DNA from: a bacterium
Lineage (GTDB): Bacteria > Elusimicrobiota > Elusimicrobia > Elusimicrobiales > UBA9959
Assembly (NCBI GenBank): GCA_021812825.1
Contig: JAKAMO010000004.1
Span: 1 to 55,313 of the forward strand
Reading direction: 5' to 3'
DNA: 55,313 nucleotides
A program made the position numbers and the translations under genes. Positions 17,771 through 26,869 of this stretch are shown piece by piece. The notes beneath the pieces are model-generated. The model made no database searches. It worked only from the letters and a program-made list of their open reading frames with translations, and was not told where the DNA came from. Position 1 is the first letter of the stretch, and each line of letters opens with the position of its first letter.

Positions 17771-18805
17771 TCAGCCGCCGCGCAGCCTGCGCTTGGCCTC
17801 GCTCACACCGCGGCGCATATGGGCGATCATCATGAACCTCCTTTTGGCCAGTATGCGCTTCTTCGGGTCCGCCTTGAGTTCCAGGCGGCGGGTCTCGCGG
17901 CGCAGCTTGTCGTAGCTCTTGAGCCGCTCGGGCGACAATGCTCCTTCGCTTACCGCGGCCTGCACCGCGCAGCCGGGCTCCGCGCCGTGCGAGCAGTCGG
18001 CGAAGCGGCAGCCCTCCGCCAGCGCCTCGATGTCGCTGAAGGAAGACTCCAGCCCCTCGCCCGAATACTCCACGCAGAACTCGCGCACTCCGGGCGTGTC
18101 TACGACCTGCCCGCCGCAGGGCAGGAAGTACAGGTGCCTGGCCGTGGTGGTATGCCGGCCGCGGGAGTCGCCCTCCCTCACGGCGCCCGTGACAGCGGTC
18201 TCGATACCGGCCAGCCGGTTGAGCAGCGTGCTCTTGCCCGCTCCGGAGGAGCCCAGCAGGCAGCAGCGCAGCCCGCCGGCCAGCTCCGCCTCCACCTCCG
18301 CCACGCCCTCGCCTGAGACGGAGGACACGCAGAACACCCGCACCCCGGGGGCGGCCCGCTCCACCGCCGCGAGCTTTTCCGGCAGCTCCCCGGCCGGAGC
18401 CAGGTCCCTCTTGGTGAGCACCACCACCGGCACGCCGCCGCTGTCCCAGGCGGCCACCAGCAGCCGCTCCAGGCGGGCGACGTTGTAGTTGCCGTCCAGC
18501 CCCATCACTATCAGCACCCTGTCCACGTTGGCCGCCAGCGGCTGCGCGTCGCCCTGCGCGCCCACGCCCTTGCGCAGCAGCAGGCCGCGCCGCGGCAGCA
18601 CCGCGTGCACCACGGCCTTAGCGCCGCCGTCGTGCAGCGTCACGCTCACGTCGTCGCCCACCACGGGGTAGTCCAGCCTGCCCGCCGCTTCGCCCATCAG
18701 CTTCCCCGACACAGTCGCCGGCAGCTCCCTGCCGTCCAGCCGCACGGTATAGGACTGCCTCTGTTCCGCCGTAACGAGCGCGGTGAACAATGTTCTTTCG
18801 TTCAT
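17771..18805 (-). CDS. rsgA: Ribosome small-subunit biogenesis GTPase RsgA
   Basis: The 344-residue protein (from the ATG at 18805, preceded by AAGGAAA) has an OB-fold N-terminus, then a circularly permuted GTPase: G4 TKRD (131-134), G1 GSSGAGKS (185-192), G3 DTPG (236-239). A C-terminal zinc knuckle follows (C266, C271, H273, C279). RsgA checks late 30S assembly and releases RbfA. The KKRILAKRRF tail is basic, as expected for rRNA contact. Confidence 0.95.
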   Translation of the reverse strand: MNERTLFTALVTAEQRQSYTVRLDGRELPATVSGKLMGEAAGRLDYPVVGDDVSVTLHDGGAKAVVHAVLPRRGLLLRKGVGAQGDAQPLAANVDRVLIVMGLDGNYNVARLERLLVAAWDSGGVPVVVLTKRDLAPAGELPEKLAAVERAAPGVRVFCVSSVSGEGVAEVEAELAGGLRCCLLGSSGAGKSTLLNRLAGIETAVTGAVREGDSRGRHTTTARHLYFLPCGGQVVDTPGVREFCVEYSGEGLESSFSDIEALAEGCRFADCSHGAEPGCAVQAAVSEGALSPERLKSYDKLRRETRRLELKADPKKRILAKRRFMMIAHMRRGVSEAKRRLRGG

Positions 18806-18903
18806 GATTTCCTTGAATGACCGATACCGAATGACGCACGCTGTGCGCGGCCGCCAGGGCAAAGCCCAGGCCGGCGTTACACTGCCCGCGTCCCCGCTAC
18901 CGG

Positions 18904-18954
18904 TTAGAAAGGAAGGGAGGCGCGGCAGCCGAACATGGATATTATCTCCGTCAT
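18904..18954 (-). CDS. Candidate 16-residue upstream ORF
   Basis: On the minus strand AGGAGG lies 6 nt before an ATG opening a 16-codon frame (MTEIISMFGCRASLPF). It sits between the promoter and rsgA, about 100 nt upstream of the rsgA start. GC-rich inverted repeats follow the stop. It could be a leader peptide controlling rsgA by translation-dependent attenuation, or chance; the strong ribosome-binding site is the main support. Confidence 0.4.
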   Translation of the reverse strand: MTEIISMFGCRASLPF

Positions 18955-18990
18955 ATCACGCCTCCTGTAATGTGGGATAACTGCACAGAT

Positions 18991-19018
18991 ATTATACACC
19001 ACCGCCCGCAAAAAGCAA
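18991..19018 (-). promoter_or_regulatory. Promoter upstream of the small ORF and rsgA
   Basis: TTGCTT and TATAAT separated by 16 nt on the minus strand, about 37 nt before the small ORF. Confidence 0.5.
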
Positions 19019-19019
19019 G

Positions 19020-19041
19020 GCCGCCGGGCTTCCCCGGCGGC
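19020..19041 (-). terminator. CCGCCGGG-type terminator
   Basis: Arms GCCGCCGGG / CCCGGCGGC, then TTGCTTTTTG on the minus strand; it ends gene 19071-19682 and overlaps the -35 box of the rsgA leader promoter. Confidence 0.8.
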
Positions 19042-19070
19042 TTTGCCGTCACGGAGCGGCGACCGCGCGG

Positions 19071-19682
19071 CTATAAAAGCCTGCCGCGCCTGAAAGGGAC
19101 GAAGTCCTTGCGCAGCCCGGAAGAGGACCTCCAGATCCGGGTCGGCGCCGGCATGCCGGAGGGCTTGGCCTGCGGCTGGGATGCGGCTTCATGACGGGCC
19201 CTGGCCATCCCCCCAGTGATCTCCGCCTGACCGGCCAGCCAGGCGGCTTTTTCGGCGAGTTCCAGGCAGCGTGCCCGTTCTTTTTCCACCTCGGCCTTCA
19301 GCTTGGCTATCTCCGCCGCCTGGGATTCGAGCTGCAGTTCCTTATAGTGCATCTCCGCGCCCAGGCGGTCATAGTCCTGCCGGAGGTCCCTCAGGGCCGA
19401 GATAGTGGACGTGGTCTTTACGTTCTGCTCCATGATCTCCAGGTGCAGCGAATCGTTCTCGTCGCGCAGCGCCGCGAGCTCCCTTTTCACGGCAAGTATC
19501 TCGCGGCTCATCCGCCAGGAGCCGCCATGAAGCTCCGGGGCCGCCATCCGCCGCTCGTACGGCTCGGCCTTGGGGACCGCAGGACCGGCCTGCGCGGCCG
19601 GAGCGCGCCTGCCGCCGAACAGCTCTTCCTCTATGCGCCTGAGCGTATTGAAACCGGAGGGGCTGGCATCATTGGCATCCAT
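19071..19682 (-). CDS. Coiled-coil hypothetical protein
   Basis: The 203-residue cytoplasmic protein has a long central coiled coil (about residues 60-160: heptads such as VKRELAALRDENDSLHLEI and ELQLESQAAEIAKLKAEVEK). Its basic C-terminus is RKDFVPFRRGRLL. GAGGAGAA precedes the ATG at 19682. No enzymatic domain; a structural or scaffolding role is possible. Confidence 0.7.
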   Translation of the reverse strand: MDANDASPSGFNTLRRIEEELFGGRRAPAAQAGPAVPKAEPYERRMAAPELHGGSWRMSREILAVKRELAALRDENDSLHLEIMEQNVKTTSTISALRDLRQDYDRLGAEMHYKELQLESQAAEIAKLKAEVEKERARCLELAEKAAWLAGQAEITGGMARARHEAASQPQAKPSGMPAPTRIWRSSSGLRKDFVPFRRGRLL

Positions 19683-19800
19683 ATAGTTCTCCTCATCGTT
19701 AAATGAGTATATAGGCCTTCGCTCACGCAATGCTCCGGAAAAGCTCAGATTTTCCTCAAGTCGCCTCTTCAGCCGCAGATCGCCCCGTTAAAAAACAAAA

Positions 19801-19820
19801 CCGCCGGGTTTCCCCGGCGG
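19801..19820 (-). terminator. CCGCCGGG-type terminator
   Basis: Arms CCGCCGGG / CCCGGCGG, then TTTTGTTTTTT on the minus strand; it ends gene 19853-20458. Confidence 0.85.
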
Positions 19821-19852
19821 CTTAAAAAGGCCGCTGCCGTCATTTCCCGCGC

Positions 19853-20458
19853 TCAGCGCCGGCCCTCCGCGCCCTGCCCGCCGGACATGCCGTCCAGCTT
19901 CCCGATGAACTCCCTCACCCGTCTTTCATCCTCCCCCGGCGGCGGAGTTGACGGCGTCAGCCGTTCCGGGACGCCTATCTCGATGCGCTCCAGCCGGCCG
20001 GAGAAAAGCCCGACCTTGTAGCGCAGCGTGACCGTAACGCGGTACTTCTCGTAGCCCAGGCTCAGGGTGGCTGACATGCGGTCGCCGGCCAGGTTGAAGC
20101 TCTTCGGAGTATCGCAGGACCGGAGAGGGCCTATATCCTTCGGCAGGCCGGTGAAGAGCGGCGAGGCCGGTATAGGTACGTAAGGAGAATCCCCCTTTCC
20201 GCCCAGCCAGGTCACCGTCTCGGCGAAGCGCAGCTCGCGCGACGCCGCCTTGAAGCGTATGGGCCCGGAGGCCGCCTCGAGGTCCCCTTTCAGCAGGTTC
20301 GAGCAGATAGCGGCCGCGCCGAAATCGTTGCCTTTGTAGATGCGGGACGCCACCCTGCTCGGCAGCATGGAGTCGGCGATGGTGGACACCAATATCAGCG
20401 CGGTCAGGCCGACCGCGACATAGAACAGCTTCAGCAATATGGATAGTAACTTTTTCAT
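19853..20458 (-). CDS. Membrane-anchored hypothetical protein
   Basis: The approximately 201-residue protein has one N-terminal hydrophobic segment (LLKLFYVAVGLTALILVSTI) and a soluble extracytoplasmic domain with beta-strand character (MSATLSLGYEKYRVTVTLRYKVG). I recognise no family. A GTG start at 20500 would add 14 residues; I prefer the ATG because the hydrophobic segment then sits at the N-terminus, though the AAGGAA upstream is very close. It is 55 bp behind the peptidase gene. Confidence 0.6.
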   Translation of the reverse strand: MKKLLSILLKLFYVAVGLTALILVSTIADSMLPSRVASRIYKGNDFGAAAICSNLLKGDLEAASGPIRFKAASRELRFAETVTWLGGKGDSPYVPIPASPLFTGLPKDIGPLRSCDTPKSFNLAGDRMSATLSLGYEKYRVTVTLRYKVGLFSGRLERIEIGVPERLTPSTPPPGEDERRVREFIGKLDGMSGGQGAEGRR

Positions 20459-20513
20459 TTCCTTCGGTCGGCTCCCCGCCGCATTCCTTGCCGGCGGCAC
20501 TTGTCCCGGCCGG

Positions 20514-22472
20514 TCACTTACCGGCGGGCGCGGCCAAGGCGGCCAGCGCGCCGGCCGCGGCCTTGAGCATCGGCTCCGGGGATATTTCCGCGCCGACCGC
20601 GCGGCTCATCCATTCGCGCGGGGTTATGGAGCCCAGCACGCACATGCGCTCCATCTCGTCGGCCAGCCTATGCCCCTTGAAATACTCCTCCACCTGGAAG
20701 GCGATGATATGCCCCAGCGGGTAGTCCGGCAGGTAGAGACCGTTGCTTATCATGTGCGAATAGACGCCGAGCAGCGTGCAGCCCCGGCCGCCCAGCAGCG
20801 GCGCGTAGTACTTGTCCCATACCTCGCCCGCTATGCGCGTCACGGCCTCGCGCAGGTCCGCCGGTTCCGCTTCCCTGTTGGCGTAAAGCCAGCGCCAGAC
20901 GTACATGTCCGTCAGCGCCACGCCCGCTATCTCGCGCGTGGCCCAGAAGGTGTCCAGCGTCTTCATCAGCGCGGCTTTCCCGCCGGAGGACGGCAGTCCC
21001 AGCACCTCCAGGTCGCGGTCCTGGAAGACGAAAGCGAAGCCCTCGGTGAAAGCGGTGTTCGGCACCCCGGACAGCAGCGTATGGTCCACCCGGCAGAGCG
21101 AGAAGACCTGCTCCACGTTGTGGCCCAGCTCGTGCATGGCTATATTGAAGCCGAGATAGTTCATGCCGCCGGCGGGGACCCTGGTGCGCAGGCGCGCCTT
21201 CTCGGTGCGCATGGAGGCGCCCCAGGCGTGGCCCGAGCCGCGGGCCGCGTCCACCTGTATCCGGTCGCCCACGAAGCGCGCCGTCTCTCCGGAAAAGCCC
21301 AGCTTGCGCATTATGTCGGGGATCGCCGCCTGGAAAGCGGCCGCGTCCGGGAACGAAGAAGCCGTCAGCTTGTCCAGCTCGGCCGGGGAAACCGATGACC
21401 GCGCCTTGAAACCGTCGTACCAGATGTCGAACGGCTCCAGCGGCCGGCCGAGGCGTGCCGCAATAAGCTTAGCCGCCGCGGCCCCCTCCGGCGCCTCCAG
21501 CAGGGCAGTGAACATCGCCTCCACCTCGGCCTCGGGTATCTCGCGGCCCAGGTTGAACTTCCGGTCCATATGGGTGGGCTCCTGCGGGAAGTACGGGTCC
21601 TCCTTCAGGTGCGCCCGGAAGACGTCGAGGAACCGGGCGTAACGCGTATCCGGCTCGCGGCGGGCCGCCGCGCCGTTGAGCGTGTTGGCCTCCGGGTCCC
21701 ACGCGTATTTGCCGGAATCCACGGCCTTCTCCGGTATCTCCTGCGCCACTATGCGCTCCATCACGCGGCGTATGACGCGCTGCTTCTCAACCGCGCCCTC
21801 GCCCTCCGCGTAAAGGCTCTTGAGGTGGTCGCGCAGACCCCAGTGCGAGATAAGCTTGGGGCCGTCTGGAAAGATCTTTTTTCCGTCCGCGCCCGTCAGA
21901 CAGCCCAGGTGGACGTTGTACGAGCCTATATAGGCCTCGGCGGCGGCATAGGCCGCGTAGACCGCCCGGTTCACTTCCGGCGGCACGCGCCTCTTGAAGC
22001 GCTGCGCCAGCCGCGCCCGCGCCCACTCGGAGCGGCTCCAGTCCGGGCCGAGCTTAAGGCAGTCGTCCAGGGTACGCACCGGGAAATTGAGCAGCACCAC
22101 GAAAGCCAGCTTGGAGAGGAACATGTCCTCGGTGAAATGCTCCCCGGGAGAGTAGGCGGCGAACATCGCGTCCACTGGGTTGAGCGGGCCGGTGTCCTCG
22201 TCCATCTCGCGGCGCAGCTTCAGCGTCAGCGCGTTGAAGTGGCCGTCCGCGCTCTCGAGCTTGGACTCGAAAGCGGCCAGCACCACGTCCAGCCTGGAGG
22301 CGGGAACGAAGCTCTCCCGGCAGAAACGCTTGAACGCGGCGGCCGTGCCGTCCTTGCGGGTATCCCAGAGGGCGGCCGCCTGGCGCACGCCGGTCTCCGC
22401 GCGCTCCGCCTCGGCGGGATACTTCTTCTTGAGCTTGTCTATGACGGCTGTGATCGCGGCTTCCTTCAGCAT
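20514..22472 (-). CDS. M3-like zinc metallopeptidase
   Basis: The 652-residue, mostly helical cytoplasmic protein has the zinc motif HELGH at 447-451 (in FNIAMHELGHNVEQ) and a third-ligand glutamate candidate E477 in TEGFAFVFQ, the spacing of gluzincins of the M3/M2 type. The large helical N-terminal half matches the channel-forming architecture of M3 oligopeptidases, although overall similarity is low. No signal peptide. Confidence 0.75.
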   Translation of the reverse strand: MLKEAAITAVIDKLKKKYPAEAERAETGVRQAAALWDTRKDGTAAAFKRFCRESFVPASRLDVVLAAFESKLESADGHFNALTLKLRREMDEDTGPLNPVDAMFAAYSPGEHFTEDMFLSKLAFVVLLNFPVRTLDDCLKLGPDWSRSEWARARLAQRFKRRVPPEVNRAVYAAYAAAEAYIGSYNVHLGCLTGADGKKIFPDGPKLISHWGLRDHLKSLYAEGEGAVEKQRVIRRVMERIVAQEIPEKAVDSGKYAWDPEANTLNGAAARREPDTRYARFLDVFRAHLKEDPYFPQEPTHMDRKFNLGREIPEAEVEAMFTALLEAPEGAAAAKLIAARLGRPLEPFDIWYDGFKARSSVSPAELDKLTASSFPDAAAFQAAIPDIMRKLGFSGETARFVGDRIQVDAARGSGHAWGASMRTEKARLRTRVPAGGMNYLGFNIAMHELGHNVEQVFSLCRVDHTLLSGVPNTAFTEGFAFVFQDRDLEVLGLPSSGGKAALMKTLDTFWATREIAGVALTDMYVWRWLYANREAEPADLREAVTRIAGEVWDKYYAPLLGGRGCTLLGVYSHMISNGLYLPDYPLGHIIAFQVEEYFKGHRLADEMERMCVLGSITPREWMSRAVGAEISPEPMLKAAAGALAALAAPAGK

Positions 22473-22525
22473 ATGCCCCTCCGGGAAATGTCTTTCAACC
22501 GATATCCTATCAAATTCAAAAAAAG

Positions 22526-22549
22526 AACCGCCGGGGAAGCCCGGCGGTT
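22526..22549 (-). terminator. CCGCCGGG-type terminator
   Basis: Arms AACCGCCGGG / CCCGGCGGTT, then CTTTTTTT on the minus strand; it ends the aldo/keto reductase gene. Confidence 0.85.
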
Positions 22550-22574
22550 TCGGAAAGGCCGCGGTCCGCCTTTG

Positions 22575-23561
<987 letters not shown>

Positions 23562-23625
23562 AGCGTACCCCCTCACCGGATCATAAACATTTCCCGGACC
23601 GCGCCGCCACCCGCTCCAAACACGA

Positions 23626-23645
23626 CCGCCGGAACTTTCCGGCGG
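23626..23645 (-). terminator. CCGCCGGAA-type terminator
   Basis: Arms CCGCCGGAA / TTCCGGCGG with a short T-rich tail on the minus strand; it ends gene 23674-23898. Confidence 0.65.
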
Positions 23646-23673
23646 CTTCGTTATACGCGCTCCCAGCACCCGG

Positions 23674-23898
23674 CTACCCTGCCCGCTTGAGAAGCGTATA
23701 GCCGCGCAGCCGGCCGGCCTCATCTATCCTGACGTCGTAGGTACGGCTGGCGGCGTCCCCCGGCTTGGCCGCCGCGTCGTACATGTCCAGAATGACGTGG
23801 TACTGGCCTTTCTTAAGGCTGATATCCACCAGCCGCGGGAACTTCAGTCCCGTGTTCTCCACCAGCACGTCCTTGGCGGTGCTCAATATCCTGGTCAT
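23674..23898 (-). CDS. Small hypothetical protein
   Basis: The 74-residue cytoplasmic protein has no recognised family. It is predicted beta-rich ([30 protein letters not shown]). It is a single-gene unit bracketed by two terminators, which supports it as a real gene. Confidence 0.6.
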   Translation of the reverse strand: MTRILSTAKDVLVENTGLKFPRLVDISLKKGQYHVILDMYDAAAKPGDAASRTYDVRIDEAGRLRGYTLLKRAG

Positions 23899-24007
23899 AC
23901 GCCCCCCTAACCCAACCCCAAGGAAATTATAACCGCTGAGGATAAAAAGGGGAATCGCCCGGAAAGGCTATCTCCATACGGCGGGACAGCCCCGCCCCAA
24001 AACAAAA

Positions 24008-24027
24008 CCGCCGGGCTTCCCCGGCGG
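24008..24027 (-). terminator. CCGCCGGG-type terminator
   Basis: Arms CCGCCGGG / CCCGGCGG, then TTTTGTTTTGGGG on the minus strand; it ends the anti-sigma gene 24045-24626. Confidence 0.85.
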
Positions 24028-24044
24028 TCCTGTAGGCGGCGGTA

Positions 24045-24626
24045 TCAGCCCTTGATGGGGACCATGTCCCCGGAATAAACGGTGGGATCCGTTTCCGTGG
24101 GCACTATGCGGAACTTGTACACCGGTTTGCCGGTATTGTTGGTGACGGTGATCTCCGCAGCGCGGCCCTTCATGGCGAGTATCTTAGGATGCGATATCAG
24201 CTTCCGCGTGCTGCCGTCCGGCTGAAGCCCCTCGTAGAACACCGACAACTCCACCATGGCCGTTTTCTCGTCCCAGGAGGAAACCTTCACCTTCAGCAGC
24301 ATGTCGCCGCTCTTTATCTCCTTCTCCTCGCCGTCCATGGAGATCAGCGTGCCGGAGGCCTGCTGGCCGCCTATAGAGACGGAGTAGGCGCTCGAGAACA
24401 GACGCTTCAACCCGTTCTTTATGCTCTGAGTGGCGCCCGGCATGGAGAGCACCACTATGACGGCCGCCGCGGCGAAGCCGGCCGCCCAGGCCGACCTGCG
24501 GCCGAAGGCGGAGACACGTCGGCCGGTTATGCCGGCGCGCACCCCGGGCCAGAGATCGCGCGGCTCGCGCAGCGGCACGCCGGCGCACGCTTCCCCGAAT
24601 TTCTTCTCAAGGTCCTTCTCGTTCAT
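24045..24626 (-). CDS. Probable anti-sigma factor, membrane-bound
   Basis: The 193-residue protein has a cytoplasmic N-terminus of about 45 residues without a zinc finger, one membrane segment (SAWAAGFAAAAVIVVLSM) and an extracytoplasmic beta domain reminiscent of DUF4179-type anti-sigma proteins (VELSVFYEGLQPDGSTRK, AEITVTNNTGKPVYKFRIVP). Its ATG overlaps the sigma-factor stop (ATGA), which is the main basis for the call. Confidence 0.7.
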   Translation of the reverse strand: MNEKDLEKKFGEACAGVPLREPRDLWPGVRAGITGRRVSAFGRRSAWAAGFAAAAVIVVLSMPGATQSIKNGLKRLFSSAYSVSIGGQQASGTLISMDGEEKEIKSGDMLLKVKVSSWDEKTAMVELSVFYEGLQPDGSTRKLISHPKILAMKGRAAEITVTNNTGKPVYKFRIVPTETDPTVYSGDMVPIKG

Positions 24627-25207
24627 ATGCCCTCCACGCGGTATTCAGGATAGGCGGGCGAAAGCGCCTTCGCCAGGCGCCCGCGCGCCTTATACAGGCG
24701 CAGGCTTACGGCGTTGGGCGTTACGCCCAGCGTTTCGGCTATGTCCTTCGCCGGGAGGCGGTGCAGGTGGAACAGCACGAACGCGGTCTTCAGCTCCTCG
24801 GGCAGGGCCGCTATGGCGCCCTCGAGCGCGCGGCGCAGGCCGCCGCCCTCGAGCTGCTCTTCCGGGGACCCGCCGGCCTCGGCCGGCTCCGGGACGCCTT
24901 CATCATCTCCGGGGCCCATGAACGGCAGGAAACTCAGCAGGCGGCCGCGCTTCAGCCGGTTGCGGGCCACGTTCAGCGTGACAGTGTAGACCCAGTTGCG
25001 GAACGGCATCTCCCGCTTATAAGAGCCCAGCGCGGAATACATCCTTATGAACGCGGCCTGCGCCGCGTCCTCCGCCTCCGAAGCGTCCCCCAGCAGCCGC
25101 CAGGACAGGTCGTACACCAGGCCCTGGTAGCGCCTCACTATCAGTTCGAAGGCGTCGGCGTCCCCCGAGGCTACGCGGTCGAGTATCTGCAGGTCGGTCT
25201 GTTCCAT
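24623..25207 (-). CDS. ECF RNA polymerase sigma factor
   Basis: The 194-residue protein has region 2 (FELIVRRYQGLVYDLSWRLL, SEAEDAAQAAFIRMYSALGSY, FRNWVYTVTLNVARNRLK) and region 4 (LPEELKTAFVLFHLHRLPAKDIAETLGVTPNAVSLRLYKARGRL). A variable linker (GPGDDEGVPEPAEAGG) separates them. TATAAT (25220-25225, minus strand) lies close upstream of AGGAGG, implying a very short leader. Confidence 0.92.
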   Translation of the reverse strand: MEQTDLQILDRVASGDADAFELIVRRYQGLVYDLSWRLLGDASEAEDAAQAAFIRMYSALGSYKREMPFRNWVYTVTLNVARNRLKRGRLLSFLPFMGPGDDEGVPEPAEAGGSPEEQLEGGGLRRALEGAIAALPEELKTAFVLFHLHRLPAKDIAETLGVTPNAVSLRLYKARGRLAKALSPAYPEYRVEGI

Positions 25208-25264
25208 CTTTCCTCCTGCATTATATACAATCGGCCGCGCCTAATCTTTCCGCCCAAAACAAAA

Positions 25265-25284
25265 CCGCCGGGGAGACCCGGCGG
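25265..25284 (-). terminator. CCGCCGGG-type terminator
   Basis: Arms CCGCCGGG / CCCGGCGG, then TTTTGTTTTGGGC on the minus strand; it ends the hemolysin-III family gene. Confidence 0.85.
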
Positions 25285-25305
25285 CAGCAAGGCTGATGGA
25301 GCCGC

Positions 25306-25929
25306 TTAAATGTAGAACAGCACCGCGAAGTAATGGCACAGACTGCCGGCCAGCACGAAGAGGTGCCACACGGCGTGGAAGTAATGGAAGCGCCTGTCCA
25401 GCACGTAGAAAACCACGCCCGAAGTGTAGAACAGCCCGCCCAGCACCAGCAACGCCATGCCGCGCGCCGGCAGCGCCCGCACCAGCGGTCCCAGCGCCAC
25501 GGTTATAAGCCAGCCCATAGCGAGATAGATAACGAGCTGAAGAATGCGCCGGCCCCGGCCGTAGAAAGTATCCAGCACTATGCCGAAGGCGGCCAGACCC
25601 CAGATGATACCGAACAGCCACCAGCCCACGGTGCCGCGCAGGGTCACCAGCACGAAAGGCGTATAGGTGCCGGCTATGAGCAGGTAGATGGCCTGGTAAT
25701 CCACGAGGCGCAGGAATTTTTTCACCCTGCCGTAAGTGACGTGGTAGAGGGCCGAAGAGGAATAGAGGTAGAGCAGGGTAAACCCGTATACCGAAAAGCT
25801 CACTATGCGCCACGGATCGCCGCGCAGCGAAGCCGACACCACCAGCACCGCCAGCCCCGCCATAGCCAGCGCCACGCCCACCATATGGGTTATGCTGTTG
25901 GCCAGCTCTTCCTTATGTTTGCTCTCCAT
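25306..25929 (-). CDS. trhA: Hemolysin III / TrhA family (PAQR) membrane protein
   Basis: The 207-residue protein has seven hydrophobic helices. PAQR-family signatures are present: N-terminal ELANSITHMVG, SSALYH, YQAIYLLIAGTYTPF and HAVWHLFVLAGSLCHYFAV. The histidines are the proposed metal site. The usual D-H-x-x-I-Y is here D-Y-Q-A-I-Y, replacing one family histidine with tyrosine. The role is membrane homeostasis by family analogy; haemolytic activity should not be assumed. Confidence 0.88.
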   Translation of the reverse strand: MESKHKEELANSITHMVGVALAMAGLAVLVVSASLRGDPWRIVSFSVYGFTLLYLYSSSALYHVTYGRVKKFLRLVDYQAIYLLIAGTYTPFVLVTLRGTVGWWLFGIIWGLAAFGIVLDTFYGRGRRILQLVIYLAMGWLITVALGPLVRALPARGMALLVLGGLFYTSGVVFYVLDRRFHYFHAVWHLFVLAGSLCHYFAVLFYI

Positions 25930-26006
25930 AGTTCAGCGGAACCGCTGCCCGCAATGATTTTCCATTATGCGATAATACTAAATCGCCCCCCCGCCCCAAA
26001 ACAAAA

Positions 26007-26028
26007 CCGCCGGGCTTTTCCCCGGCGG
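26007..26028 (-). terminator. CCGCCGGG-type terminator
   Basis: Arms CCGCCGGG / CCCGGCGG, then TTTTGTTTTGGGG on the minus strand; it ends the toxin-antitoxin operon. Confidence 0.85.
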
Positions 26029-26077
26029 CGCTAATTAAATATTGTGGCTCCTGAACTCCCCCCGGAACTCCCTCCGG

Positions 26078-26374
26078 TTAATGTATAGGGCGTAGCGAGA
26101 TGCGCAGGTCGCTGTTGAGCGCCCTGGCTATCCTGTCCAGCGTCAGGATGGTGATATTGGGATGCCGCAGCGTTTCGATGTCGGAAATGACCTGCTGCTT
26201 GGTATGCACCCGGCGCGCCAGCTCCGCCTGGCTGACGTGAAGGTTCTGGCGCCTCTCGGCTATCATGAGCGCCATCCGCGCGCGGATATCCTCAGCATCA
26301 AAGGCTTTCCTGAACTCTTTATTCTTCAGTTCGCCCTTAAGCCAGCCGTTCAGCGTCTGTTTCTTTTTTTTCAT
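26078..26374 (-). CDS. HigA-like XRE antitoxin
   Basis: The 98-residue protein has a lysine-rich N-terminus and an XRE helix-turn-helix (MIAERRQNLHVSQAELARRVHTKQQVISDIE, followed by ITILTLDRIARALN). It starts 4 bp after the toxin gene, with AGGTGAGG in the toxin's last codons as ribosome-binding site. It probably neutralises the toxin and represses the operon. Confidence 0.85.
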   Translation of the reverse strand: MKKKKQTLNGWLKGELKNKEFRKAFDAEDIRARMALMIAERRQNLHVSQAELARRVHTKQQVISDIETLRHPNITILTLDRIARALNSDLRISLRPIH

Positions 26375-26378
26375 AACC

Positions 26379-26717
26379 TCACCTCGCCGCCAGCCAGACG
26401 GCCCTGCTCCTTCTCGCCCGCTCTATCTCGCCTGTCGGCGTATGGCGCGTCTTCTTGAGGAACCCGTTGGTCAGCACTATCTCTCTGCCTTCTATGAAGT
26501 AGAGCAGCCTGACCTCCAGACGCCCGAACGACAGCCTCAGCTCCCGTATGCCGTCCGCAAGCATGTCCGCGTACGGCCTCTTCAGGTCCGGTCCCCCCTC
26601 CTGCAAGAGCTGCAGCCACTTGGCCGTCTTCGCCCTGACCTTCACCGGCAGGCCGTCCAGGAAGTCCCTGGCGGGACAGCCCCCTCCCGCGTCCCGCCAA
26701 AACTCCACGCAGTACAT
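26379..26717 (-). CDS. HigB/Gp49-like (RelE superfamily) toxin
   Basis: The 112-residue protein carries the Gp49-like signature: PARDFLDGLPVKVRAKTAKWL, then IRELRLSFGRLEVRLLYFIEGREIVLTNGFLKKTRHTP. This is the fold of ribosome-dependent mRNA interferases. The R-x-x-Y/F and K-K-T-x-x-T-P segments typical of the family are intact, so it looks functional. Toxin-first order matches higBA loci. Confidence 0.88.
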   Translation of the reverse strand: MYCVEFWRDAGGGCPARDFLDGLPVKVRAKTAKWLQLLQEGGPDLKRPYADMLADGIRELRLSFGRLEVRLLYFIEGREIVLTNGFLKKTRHTPTGEIERARRSRAVWLAAR

Positions 26718-26738
26718 CCCGCCCCCTTCCCTGAAAAT

Positions 26739-26767
26739 AGTCTACATGATATATACTGTATGCGCAA
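26739..26767 (-). promoter_or_regulatory. Toxin-antitoxin promoter
   Basis: TTGCGC and TAGACT separated by 17 nt on the minus strand. The spacer contains ACAGTATATATCATGT, a partly symmetric AT-rich sequence that could be the antitoxin operator. Confidence 0.5.
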
Positions 26768-26824
26768 GACCTATTTTCAAGACCCGATATGCACCTTCCC
26801 CTCATCGATAGCATAGCAGGCTAA

Positions 26825-26844
26825 CCCGACAACCGACTGTCGGG
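26825..26844. repeat. CCCGACA...TGTCGGG palindrome
   Basis: A REP-like palindrome with 7-bp arms downstream of an ORF6N gene. Related copies lie at 28191-28210, 28792-28808, 31547-31564, 32154-32173, 45255-45274 and 46159-46180. Confidence 0.6.
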
Positions 26845-26869
26845 ACAAAACAAAGCCGCCGGGTTTTTA

